64,000 nt of DNA from Protonemura montana (taxonomy: Eukaryota; Arthropoda; Insecta; Plecoptera; Nemouridae), in the NCBI GenBank assembly GCA_947568835.1, contig OX387609.1:18001208-18065207 (forward strand), in the 5' to 3' direction. The notes beneath the pieces were generated by a model. That model had not been told where the DNA came from, ran no database searches, and saw only the letters and a program-made list of their open reading frames with translations. Made by a program: the position numbers and the translations under genes. Below, one piece after another: positions 35,479 to 47,700 of this stretch (its first letter is position 1; the number at the start of each line of letters is the position of its first letter).

Positions 35479-38400
35479 TGTAACATGTCCCGCCCGATGT
35501 CCTGCCCCATGTCCTGCCTCATATCCAGTCCCATGTCCTGCCTCACGTCCTGCCCCTTTCCTGCGCCATGTCCCGTCGCATGTCCTGCCCCAAATCTTGC
35601 CCTATGTCCTGCCCCATGTCCTGTCCTATGTCCTATCCAATATTATGCCCCATGTCCTGCCCCATGTCCTGCCTTATGTAATGCCCCATGTCCTGCACCA
35701 TGTCCTGCCCCATGTCCTGGCCCATATTCTGCTCCATGTCCTGCCACATAGTCTGTCCAATGTCCTGCCCTATATCCTGTCGCATGCATGCCTCATGTTT
35801 TGCCCAAAGTCCTGTCCCATGTCCTGCCGTTATTCCTGCCCCATGTCCTGCCCCATGTCCTGCCCCATATCCTGGCCCATTTCCTGCCCCTTGTCCTGCC
35901 AAATGTCAAAACGCATGTCCTGACCCATGTACTGCCCCATGTCCTGCATCATGTCTAGCCCAAAGTCCTGCCTTATGTCCTGCCCCAAGTCCTGCGACAT
36001 GTCCTTCCCTTATGTTCTGACCCAAGTTCTATACCATTTCATGCCCCATGTCCTGTCGCATGTCCTGCCCTATGTCCTGTAACATGTCCCGCCCGACGTC
36101 CTGCCACATGTCCTGCCTCATGAACAGTCCCATGTCCTGGCTTATGTCCTTCCCCATGTCCTGCCCCATGTCCTGTCCCATGTCCTGCACCATATCCTGC
36201 CACAAATCCCGTCGCATGTCCTGCCCCAAATCCTGCCCTATGTTCTGCCCCATTTTTTGCCCCATGTCCTGCCCTATGTAATGCCCAATGTCCTGCACAA
36301 TGTCCTGCCCCACGTCCTGGCCCATATCCTGCTTCATGTCCTGCTTCATATCCTGTCCAATGTCCTGCCCTATATACAGTTGCATGCATGCCTCATGTCT
36401 TGCCCAAAGTCTTTCCCCATGTCCTGCCCCATGTCCTGCTCCGTGTCCTGCCCCAAGTCCTGTCCAATGTCCTGCCTTAATTCCTGCCCCATGTCCTGCC
36501 CCATGTCCTGCCCCATGTACCGCCCGATGTCCTGCCCCATGTCCTACGCCATGTCCCGCCCGATGTCCTGCCCCATGTCCTGCCTCATGTCCAGTCCCAT
36601 GTCCTGCCTCATGTCCTGCCCCATGTCCTACCCCGTGTCCTTCTCCCATGACCTGCACCATATCCTGCCCCAAATCCCGTCGCAAGTCCTGCCCCAAATC
36701 CTGCCCTATGTGATGCCCCATCTCCTGCCCCATATCCTTTCCAATATTTTGCCCCATGTCCTGTAACATGTCCTGCCCTATGTCATGCGCCAAGTCCTGC
36801 CCTATATCCTGCCAAATGTCCTGCCCTATGTAATGCCCCATGTCCTGCACCATGTCCTGCCCCATGTCCTGGCCCATATCCTGCTCAATGTCCTGCCTCA
36901 TATCCTATCCAATGCCCTGCCCTTTATCCTGTCGCATGCATGCCTCATGTCTTGTCCAAAGTCTTGCCCCATGTCCTGCCCCATGTTTTGCCCCATGTCC
37001 TGCCCTAAGTCCTGTCCCATGACCTGCCCTAATTCCTAACCCATGTCCTGCAATATTTGCTGCCCCATGTCCTGCCTCATGTCCTGCCCCATGTCTTGCC
37101 CAAAGTCCTGCTCCATGTCCTGCCCCATATCCTGCCCCATGTCCTGCCCCATGTCCTGCCCCAAGTCCTGTCCCATGTCCTGGCCTAATTCCTGCCCCAT
37201 GTCCTTCCCCATGTCCTGACCCTTATCCTGCCTCATGTCCTTCCCCATGTCTTGCCCCATGTCCTGACCCATGTTCTGTCTCATGTCATGCGTCATGTCC
37301 TAACGCATGTTCTGCCCCAAAACCTGGCCCATAGCCTGCCCCATGTCCTGCCCCATGTTCTGCCCCATGTCCTGCGCCATGTCCTGTCGCATGTTCTGAA
37401 CCATGTACTGGCCCATGTCCTGCCCTATGTCTTGCAAAAAGTCCTGCCCCAAGTTCTGCCTCATGTCCAGCCCCATGTCCTGTCCCATGTCCGGGCCTAT
37501 GTCCTGCCCCACGGCCTGCCTCATGTTGTTCCATTTCCTGCCCCATATCCTGCCCACGTTCTGTCTCATGTGTTGGTCCAAGTCCTGCCCCTTGTCCTGT
37601 CGCATTTTTATGCCTCATGTTCTGCCTCATGTCTTGCAAAATGTCCTGCCCCATGTCCTGCCCCATGTCCTTCCCCATGTCCTGCCCCATGGCCTGCCCC
37701 AAGTCCTGTCCTATGTCCTGCCCTAAATCCAGCCCCATGTCCTGCCCCATGTCCTGCCCATAAATCCTGCCCCATGTCCTGCCCCATGTCCTGCCAAATG
37801 ACAAAACGCATGTCCTGCCCCATGTCCAGTAACATGTCCCGCCCGATGTCCTGCCCTATGTTCTGCCCCATGTTCTGTACCATTTCATGCCCCATGTCTT
37901 GTCGCATGTCCTGTCCTATGTCCTGTAACATGTCCCGCCCGATGTCCTGCCCCATGTTCTGTCCCATGACATCCACCATATACTGCCCCAAATCCCGTCG
38001 CATGTCCTGCCCCATATCCTTTTCAATATTACGCCCCATGTCCTGCCCCATGTCCTTCCCCATGTCTTGCCAAAAGTCCTGTCCCAAGTCCAGCCCCATA
38101 TCCTGCCCCATGTCCTGCCCCAAGTCTTTTCATGACCTAACCTTATTCCTGCCCCATGTCCTGCCCTATGTGCTGCCCCATGTCCTTCCCTAATGTCCTG
38201 CCCCATGTTCTGTACTATTTCATGACTATGTCCTGTCGCATGGCCTGCCCTATGTCCTGTAACATGTCCCGCCCGATGTCCTGCCCCATGTCCTGCCCCA
38301 TGTCCTGTCCTATATCCTTTCCAATATTATGCCCCATGTCCTGCCCCATGTCCTACCCTATGTAATGCCCCATGTCCTGCACCATGTCCTGCCCCATGTC

Positions 38401-39727
38401 CTGGCCCATATTCTGCTCCATGTCCTGCCTCATAGTCTGTCCAATGTCCTGCCCTATATCCTGTCGCATGCATGCCTCACGTCTTGCCCAAAGTCCTGTC
38501 CCATGTCCTGCCCTAATTCCTGCCCCATGTCCTGCCCCATGTCCTGCCCCATATAATGCCCCATGTCCTGCCCCTTGTCCTGCCAAATGTCAAAACGCAT
38601 GTCCTGCCCCATGTACAGCTTCATGTCCTGCATCATGTCTTGCCCAAAGTCCTGCTCCATGTCCTGCCCCAGGTCCTGCCCCATGTCCTTCCCTAATGTT
38701 CTGCCACAAGTTCTATACCATTTCATGCCCCATGTCCTGTCGCATGTCCTGCCCTATGTCCTGTAACATGTCCCGGCCGATGTCCTGCCCCATGTCCTGC
38801 CTCATGTCCAGTCCCATGTCCTGCGTCATGTCCTGCCCTATGTCCTGCCCCATGTCCTGCCTCATATCCAGTCCCATGTTCTGCCCCATGTCCTGCCCCC
38901 ATGTCCTGCCCTATGTAATGCCCCATATCCTGCCCCATGTCCTGCCCCTTGTCCTGCCAAATGTCAAAACGCTTGTCCTGCCCCATGTACTGCCCCATGT
39001 CCTGCATCATGTCCTGCCCTATGTCCTGCCCCATGTCCTGCCCCATGTCCTGCCCCAAGTCCTGTCCCATGTCCTGGCCTCATTCCTGCCCCATGTCCTT
39101 CCCCATGTCCTGACCCTCATCCTGCCTCATGTCCTGCCCCATGTCTTGCCCCATGTCCTGACCCATGTTCTGTCTCATGTCATGCGTCATGTCCTAACGC
39201 ATGTTCTGCCCCATTTCCTGGCCCATAGGCTGCCCCATGTCCTGACCCATGTTCTGTCTCATGTCATGCGTCATGTCCTAACGCATGTTCTGCCCCATGT
39301 CCTGCCCCATGTTCTGCCCCATGTCCTGCGCCATGTCCTGTCGCATGTTCTGCCCCATGTACTGGCCCATGTCCTGCCCTATGTCTTGCAAAAAGTCCTG
39401 CCCCAAGTTCTGCCTCATGTCCAGCCCCATGTCCTGTCCCATGTCCGGGCCTATGTCCTGCCCCACGGCCTGCCTCATGTTGTTCCATTTCCTGCCCCAT
39501 ATCCTGCCCACGTTCTGTCTCATGTGTTGGTCCAAGTCCTGCCCCTTGTCCTGTCGCATTTTCATGCCTCATGGTCTGCCTCATGTCTTGCAAAATGTCC
39601 TGCCCCATGTCCTGCCCCATGTCCTTCCCCATGTCCTGCCCCATGGCCTGCCCCAAGTCCTGTCCTATGTCCTGCCCTAAATCCAGCCCCATGTCCTGCC
39701 CCATGTCCTGCCCCTAAATCCTAACCC

Positions 39728-40601
39728 ATGTCCTGCCCCATGTCCTGCCAAATGTCAAAACGCATGTCCTGCCCCATGTCCAGTAACATGTCCCGCCCGA
39801 TGTCCTGCCCTATGTTCTGCCCCATGTTCTGTACCATTTCATGCCCCATGTCTTGTCGCATGTCTTGTCCTTTGTCCTGTAACATGTCCCGCCCGATGTC
39901 CTGCCCCATGTTCTGTCCCATGACATCCACCATATACTGCCCCAAATCCCGTCGCATGTCCTGCCCCATATCCTTTCCAATATTACGCCCCATGTCCTGC
40001 CCCATGTCCTTCCCCATGTCTTGCCAAAAGTCCTGTCCCAAGTCCTGCCCCATATCCTGCCCCATGTCCTGCCCCAAGTCTTTTCATGACCTAACCTTAT
40101 TCCTGCCCCATGTCCTGCCCTATGTGCTGCCCCATGTCCTTCCCTAATGTCCTGCCCCATGTTCTGTACTATTTCATGACTATCTCCTGTCGCATGGCCT
40201 GCCCTATGTCCTGTAACATGTCCCGCCCGATGTCCTGCCCCATGTCCTGCCTCATATCCAGTCCCATGTCCTGCCTCATGTCCTGCCCCTTTCCTGACCC
40301 ATGTCCTGTCCCATGACCTGCACCATATCCTGCTCCAAGTCCAGTCGCATGTCCTGCCCCAAATCTTGCCCTATGTCCTGCCCCATGTCCTGTCCTATAT
40401 CCTTTCCAATATTATGCCCCATGTCCTGCCCCATGTCCTGCCCTATGTAATGCCCCATGTCCTGCACCATGTCCTGCCCCATGTCCTGGCCCATATTCTG
40501 CTCCATGTCCTGCCTCATAGTCTGTCCAATGTCCTGCCCTATGTCCTGCCCTAAATCCAGCCCCATGTCCTGCCCCATGTCCTGCCCCTAAATCCTGCCC
40601 C
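39728..40601 (+). repeat. C unit 1 of B2 (874 bp)
   Basis: Full-length C unit at the position of the 850-bp form in B1. It includes the CTAAATCCAGCCCC element that B1 unit 1 lacks. Confidence 0.9.
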
Positions 40602-41475
40602 ATGTCCTGCCCCATGTCCTGCCAAATGTCAAAACGCATGTCCTGCCCCATGTCCAGTAACATGTCCCGCCCGATGTCCTGCCCTATGTTCTGCCCCATG
40701 TTCTGTACCATTTCATGCCCCATGTCTTGTCGCATGTCTTGTCCTTTGTCCTGTAACATGTCCCGCCCGATGTCCTGCCCCATGTTCTGTCCCATGACAT
40801 CCACCATATACTGCCCCAAATCCCGTCGCATGTCCTGCCCCATATCCTTTCCAATATTACGCCCCATGTCCTGCCCCATGTCCTTCCCCATGTCTTGCCA
40901 AAAGTCCTGTCCCAAGTCCTGCCCCATATCCTGCCCCATGTCCTGCCCCAAGTCTTTTCATGACCTAACCTTATTCCTGCCCCATGTCCTGCCCTATGTG
41001 CTGCCCCATGTCCTTCCCTAATGTCCTGCCCCATGTTCTGTACTATTTCATGACTATCTCCTGTCGCATGGCCTGCCCTATGTCCTGTAACATGTCCCGC
41101 CCGATGTCCTGCCCCATGTCCTGCCTCATATCCAGTCCCATGTCCTGCCTCATGTCCTGCCCCTTTCCTGACCCATGTCCTGTCCCATGACCTGCACCAT
41201 ATCCTGCTCCAAGTCCAGTCGCATGTCCTGCCCCAAATCTTGCCCTATGTCCTGCCCCATGTCCTGTCCTATATCCTTTCCAATATTATGCCCCATGTCC
41301 TGCCCCATGTCCTGCCCTATGTAATGCCCCATGGCCTGCACCATGTCCTGCCCCATGTCCTGACCCATATTCTGCTCCATGTCCTGCCTCATAGTCTGTC
41401 CAATGTCCTGCCCTATGTCCTGCCCTAAATCCAGCCCCATGTCCTGCCCCATGTCCTGCCCCTAAATCCTGCCCC
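40602..41475 (+). repeat. C unit 2 of B2 (874 bp)
   Basis: Middle unit. It keeps the CCCATGGCCTGCACC variant seen in the middle units of B1 and B3, and adds CCTGACCCATATTC near 41,359, shared with B3 (about 53,246) but not B1. Confidence 0.9.
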
Positions 41476-42288
41476 ATGTCCTGCCCCATGTCCTGCCAAA
41501 TGTCAAAACGCATGTCCTGCCCCATGTCCAGTAACATGTCCCGCCCGATGTCCTGCCCTATGTTCTGCCCCATGTTCTGTACCATTTCATGCCCCATGTC
41601 TTGTCGCATGTCTTGTCCTTTGTCCTGTAACATGTCCCGCCCGATGTCCTGCCCCATGTTCTGTCCCATGACATCCACCATATACTGCCCCAAATCCCGT
41701 CGCATGTCCTGCCCCATATCCTTTCCAATATTACGCCCCATGTCCTGCCCCATGTCCTTCCCCATGTCTTGCCAAAAGTCCTGTCCCAAGTCCTGCCCCA
41801 TATCCTGCCCCATGTCCTGCCCCAAGTCTTTTCATGACCTAACCTTATTCCTGCCCCATGTCCTGCCCTATGTGCTGCCCCATGTCCTTCCCTAATGTCC
41901 TGCCCCATGTTCTGTACTATTTCATGACTATCTCCTGTCGCATGGCCTGCCCTATGTCCTGTAACATGTCCCGCCCGATGTCCTGCCCCATGTCCTGCCT
42001 CATATCCAGTCCCATGTCCTGCCTCATGTCCTGCCCCTTTCCTGACCCATGTCCTGTCCCATGACCTGCACCATATCCTGCTCCAAGTCCAGTCGCATGT
42101 CCTGCCCCAAATCTTGCCCTATGTCCTGCCCCATGTCCTGTCCTATATCCTTTCCAATATTATGCCCCATGTCCTGCCCCATGTCCTGCCCTATGTAATG
42201 CCCCATGTCCTGCACCATGTCCTGCCCCATGTCCTGGCCCATATTCTGCTCCATGTCCTGCCTCATAGTCTGTCCAATGTCCTGCCCT
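41476..42288 (+). repeat. C unit 3 of B2 (incomplete)
   Basis: It matches C units until about 42,288, then passes to the TATATCCTGTCGCATGCATG series as in B1 and B3. Confidence 0.85.
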
Positions 42289-43360
42289 ATATCCTGTCGC
42301 ATGCATGCCTCACGTCTTGCCCAAAGTCCTGTCCCATGTCCTGCCCTTATTCCTGCCCTATGTCCTGCCCCATGTCCTGCCCCATATCCTGCCCCATGTC
42401 CTGCCCCTTGTCCTGCCAAATGTCAAAACGCATGTCCTGCCCCATGTACTGCCCCATGTCCTGCATCATGTCTTGTCCAAAGTCCTGCCCCATGTTCTGC
42501 CCCAGGTCCTGCCCCATGTCCTTCCCTAATGTTCTGCCACAAGTTCTAAACCATTTCATGCCCCATGTCCTGTCGCATTTCCTGCCCTATGTCCTGTAAC
42601 ATGTTCTGTCGCATGTCCTGCCCTATGTCCTGTAACATGTCCCGGCCGATGTCCTGCCCCATGTCCTGCCTCATGTCCAGCCCCATGTCCTGTCCCATGT
42701 CCGGGCCTATGTCCTGCCCCACGGCCTGCCTCATGTTGTTCCATTTCCTGCCCCATATCCTGCCCACGTTCTGTCTCATGTGTTGGTCCAAGTCCTGCTT
42801 CTTGTCCTGTCGTATTTTCATGCCTCATGTTCTGCCTCATGTCTTGCAAAATGTCCTGCCCCATGTCCTGCCCCATGTCCTTCCCCATATCCTGCCCCAT
42901 GGCCTGCCCCAAGTCCTGCCCTATGTCCTGCCCTAAATCCAGCCCCATGTCCTGCCCCATGTCCTGCCCCTAAATCCTGCCCCATGTCCTGCCCCATGTC
43001 CTGCCAAATGTCAAAACGCATGTCCTGCCCCATGTCCAGTAACATGTCCCGCCCGATGTCCTGCCCTATGTTCTGCCCCATGTTCTGTACCATTTCATGC
43101 CCCATGTCTTGTCGCATGTCTTGTCCTATGTCCTGTAACATGTCCCGCCCGATGTCCTGCCCCATGTTCTGTCCCATGACATCCACCATATACTGCCCCA
43201 AATCCCGTCGCATGTCCTACCCCATATCCTTTCCAATATTACGCCCCATGTCCTGCCCCATGTCCTTCCCCATGTCTTGCCAAAAGTCCTGTCCCAAGTC
43301 CTGCCCCATATCCTGCCCCATGTCCTGCCCCAAGTCTTTTCATGACCTAACCTTGTTCCT

Positions 43361-44790
43361 GCCCCTAAATCCTGCCCCATGTCCTGCCCCATGTCCTGCC
43401 AAATGTCAAAACGCATGTCCTGCCCCATGTCCAGTAACATGTCCCGCCCGATGTCCTGCCCTATTTTCTGCCCCATGTTCTGTACCATTTCATGCCCCAT
43501 GTCTTGTCGCATGTCCTGTCCTATGTCCTGTAACATGTCCCGCCCGATGTCCTGCCCCATGTTCTGTCCCACGACATCCACCATATTCTGCCCCAAATCC
43601 CGTCGCATGTCCTGCCCCATATCCTTTCCAATATTACGCCCTATGTCCTGCCCCATGTCCTGCCCCATGTCTTGCCAAAAGTCCTGTCCCAAGTCTTGCC
43701 CCATATACTGCCCCATGTCCTGCCCCATGTCTTTTCATGACCTAACCTTATTCCTGCCCCATGTCCTGCCCTATGTGCTGCCCCATGTCCTTCGCTATTG
43801 TCCTGCCCCATGTTCTGTACTATTTCATGACTATGTCCTGTCGCAAGGCCTGCCCTATGTCCTGTAACATGTCCCGCCCGATGTCCTGCCCCATGTCCTG
43901 CCTCATATTCAGTCCCATGTCCTGCCTCATGTCCTGCCCCTTTCCTGCCCCATGTCCTGTCCCATGACCTGCACCATATCCTGCTCCAAATCCCGTCGCA
44001 TGTCCTGCTCTAAATCTTGCCCTATGTCCTGCCCCATCTCCTGTCCTATATCCTTTCCAATATTATGCCCCATGTCCTGCCCCATGTCCTGCCCTATGTA
44101 ATGCCCCATGTCCTGCACCATGTCCTGCCCCATGTCCTGGCCCATACTCTGCTCCATGTCCTGCCTCATAGTCTGTCCAATATCCTGCCCTATATCCTGT
44201 CGCATGCATGCCTCATGTCTTGCCCAAACTCCTGTCCCATGTCCTGCCCTAATTCCTGCCCCATGTCCTGCCCAATGTCCTGCCCCATATCCTGCCCCAT
44301 GTCCTGCCCCTTGTCCTGCCAAATGTCAAAACGCATGTCCTGCCCCATGTACTGCTTCATGTCCTGCATCATGTCTTGCCCAAAGTCCTGCCCCATGTCC
44401 TGCCCCAGGTCCTGCCCCATGTCCTTCCCTAATGTTCTGCCCCAAGTTCTATTCCATTTCATGCCCCATGTCCTGTCGCATGTCCTGCCCTATGTCCTGC
44501 AACATGTCCCGGCCGATGTCCTGCCCCATGTCCTTCCTCATGTCCAGTCCCATGTCCTGCGTCATGTCCTGCCCTATGTCCTGCCCCATGTCCTGCCTCA
44601 TATCCAGTCCCATGTTCTGCCCCATGTCCTGCCCCATGTCCTGCCCTATGTAATGCCCCATGTCCTGCACCATGTTCTGTCCCATATCCTGGCCCATATT
44701 CTGCTCCATGTCCTGCCTCATGGACTGTCCAATGTCCTGCCCTATATCCTGTCGCATGCATGCCTCATGTCTTGCCCAAAGTCCTGTCCC
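43361..44790 (+). repeat. E-derived segment at the end of HOR copy 1
   Basis: It aligns with 29,750-31,179 at offset 13,611, including fixed E variants such as CCCACGACATCC and TTCGCTATTG. Left breakpoint: CCTTGTTCCTG is followed by CCCCTAAATCC instead of CCCCATGTCC. Right breakpoint: GTCCTGTCCCATGTCCTG is followed by CCCCATG instead of ACCTAATTCC. The segment either replaced the end of this HOR or marks the join made when the HOR was duplicated. Confidence 0.87.
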
Positions 44791-47700
44791 ATGTCCTGCC
44801 CCATGTCCTGGCCCATATTCTGCTCCATGTCCTGCCTCATAGTCTGTCCAATGTCCTGCCCTATATCCTGTCGCATGCATGTCTCATGTCTTGCCCAAAG
44901 TCTTGCCCCATGTCCTGCCCATGTCCGGCACCATGTCCTGCCCCATGTCCTTCCCTAATGTTCTGCCCCAAGTTCTATACCATTTCATGCCCCATGTCCT
45001 GTCGCATGTCCTGCCCTATGTCCTCTAACATGTCCCGGCCGATGTAATGCCCCATGTCCTGCCTCATGTCCAGTCCCATGTCCTGCGTCATGTCCTGCCC
45101 CATTTCCTGCCCCATGTCCTGCCTCATATCCAGTCCCATGTCCTGCCTCATGTCCTGCAACTTTCCTGCCCCATGTCCTGTCCCATGACCTGCACCATAT
45201 CCTGCTCCAAATCCCGTCGCATGTCCTGCCCCAAATCTTGCCCTATGTCCTGCCCCATGTCCTGTCCTATATCCTTTCCAATATAATGCCACATGTCCTG
45301 CCCCATGTCCTGCCCTATGTAATGCCTCATTTCCTGCACCATGTCCTGCCCCATGTCCTGGCCCATATTCTGCTCCATGTCCTGCCTCATAGTCTGTCCA
45401 ATGTCCTGCCCTATATCCTGTCGCATGCATGCCTCATGTCTTGCCCAAAGTCCTGTCCCACGTCCTGACCTAATTCCTGCCCCATATCCTGCCCCATGTC
45501 CTGCCCCTTGTCCTGCCAAATGTCAAAACGCTTGTCCTGCCCCATGTACTGCCCCATGTCCTGCATCATGTCTTGCCCAAAGTCCTGCCCTATGTTCTGC
45601 CCCATGTCCTGTCCCATGTCCTGCCCCATGTCTTGCCCAAAGTCCTGCTCCATGTCCTGCCCCATGTCCTGCCCCATGTCCTGCCCCATGTCCTGCCCCA
45701 TGTCCTGCCCCAAGTCCTGTCCCATGTCCTGCCCTTATTCCTGCCCCATGCCTGCCCCATGTCCTGACCCTTATCCTGCCTCATGTCCTGCCCCATGTCC
45801 TGCCCCAAGTCCTGTCCCATGTCCTGCCCTAATTCCTGCGCCATGTTCTGCCTTATTTGCTGCCCCATGTCCTGCCCCATGTCCTGCCCCATGTCTTGCC
45901 CAAAGTCCTGCTCCATGTCCTGCCCCATGTCCTACCCATTTCCTGCCCCATGTCCTGCCCCAAGTCCTTCTCCCATGTCCTGCCAAAATTCCTGCCCTAT
46001 GTCCTGCCCCATGTCCTGCCCCTTGTCCTGCCTCATGTCCTGCCCCATGTCTTGCCCCATGTCCTGACCCAAGTTCTGTCTCATGTCATGCGTCATGTCC
46101 TAACGCATGTTCTGCCCCATGTCCTAGCCCATGTCCTGCCACATGTCCTGCCCCATGTTCTGCCCCATGTCCTGCGCCATGTCCTGTCTCATGTTCTGAC
46201 CCATGTTCTGTCTCTTGTCGTGCCTCATGTCCTGTCGCATGTTCTGCCCCATGTCCTGGCCCATGTCCTGCCCCATGTCTTGCCCAAAGTCCTGCCCAAA
46301 GTTCTGCCTCATGTCCAGCCCCATGTCCTGTCCCATGTCCTGGCCTATGTCCTGCCCCACGGCCTGCCTCATGTTGTTCCATGTCCTGCCCCATATACTG
46401 CTCATGTTCTGTCTCATGTGTTGGTCTAAGTCCTTCCCCTTTGTCCTGTCGCATTTTCATGCCTCATGTTCTGCCCATGTCCTACCCCATGTACAGCCCC
46501 ATGTCCTGTCTCACGTCCTGTCCCATGTCCTTTCCTATTTTCTGCCTCATGTCCTGCTTGATGTCCTACCTCATGTCCTGCCCCTAGCTTTCCCAAAGTC
46601 CTGCCCCATGTCCTGCCTCATTTCCTGGCCTATGTCCTGCCATATGTCCTGACCCATGTCCTTCCCCATTTCCTGCCTCATGTCCTGCCCCATGTCCTGC
46701 CCCATGTCCTGCCTCATGTCTTGCCAAAAGTCCTGCCCCATGTCCTGCCCCATGTCCTGCCCCATGTCCTGCCCCATGTCCTGCCCCATGTCCTGCCAAA
46801 TGTCAAAACGCATGTCCTGCCCCATGTCCAGTAACATTTCCCGCCCGATGTCCTGCCCTATGTCCTGCCCCATGTTCTGTACCATTTCATGCCCCATGTC
46901 TTGTCGCATGTCCTGTCCTATGTCCTGTTACATGTCCCGCCCGATGTCCTGCCCCATGTCCTGTCCCATGACATCCACCATATCCTGCCCCAAATCCCGT
47001 CGCATGTCCTGCCCCATATCCTTTCCAATAATTCGCCCCATGTCCTGTAACATGTCCTGCCCTATGTCATGCGCCAAGTCCTGCCCCATATCCTCCCACA
47101 TGTTCTACCCTATGTAATGCTCCAAGTCCTGCACCATGCCCGCATGTCCTGCCCCTTGTCCAGTAACATGTCCCGCCTGATGTGCTGCCCTACGTCCTGC
47201 CCCATATCCTGCCCCATGTCCTGACCATTATCCTTCCCTTTGTCCTGCCCCATGTCTTGCCCCATGTCCTGACCCATGTGTTGTCCCAAGTGCTGCCCCT
47301 TGTCCTGTCGCATGTCATGCCTCATGTCCTGCCCCATGTCCTGCCCCATGGACAGCCCCATGTCCTGTAACATGTCCCGCCCGATGTCCTGCCCCATGTC
47401 CTGCCTCATATCCAGTCCCTTGTCCTGACTCACGTCCTGCCCCTTTCCTGCGCCATGTCCCGTCGCATGTCCTGCCCCAAATCTTGCCCTATGTCCTGCC
47501 CCATGTCCTGTCCTATGTCCTATCCAATATTATGCCCCATGTCCTGCCCCATGTCCTGCCTTATGTAATGCCCCATGTCCTGCACCATGTCCTGCCCCAT
47601 GTCCTGGCCCATATTCTGCTCCATGTCCTGCCACATAGTCTGTCCAATGTCCTGCCCTATATCCTGTCGCATGCATGCCTCATGTTTTGCCCAAAGTCCT

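Larger units (their letters stand above)
35479..43360 (+). repeat. HOR block B, copy 2 (B2)
   Basis: It follows B1 from 3,892 at offset 31,587, then 31,611 after the first C unit, up to 43,360 (B1 11,749). It contains three C units, of which the first two are full 874-bp forms. It stops within a GTTCCTGCCCC shared with the element that leads the E-derived segment, a typical exchange point. In B3 the series continues unbroken at the matching place (55,247). Confidence 0.9.
32905..44790 (+). repeat. 11.9-kb HOR, copy 1
   Basis: Bases 32,905-43,360 repeat at 44,791-55,247 with period 11,886 at the left and 11,887 from about 33,811, where copy 1 lacks one C (TGCCCATG against TGCCCCATG). The unit contains an E-like lead, an A4 tail, an A-to-E junction and block B2. 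After 43,360 it switches to a 1.43-kb E-derived segment before copy 2 begins. Confidence 0.92.

Noticed and set aside
36029..36901. 290-codon open frame on - made of MGQD and GAGH repeats
   Set aside because: This is the complement of the same 12-mers, with a phase change in the middle and no start context or domain. It is identical at 47,916 because of the 11,887-bp repeat.
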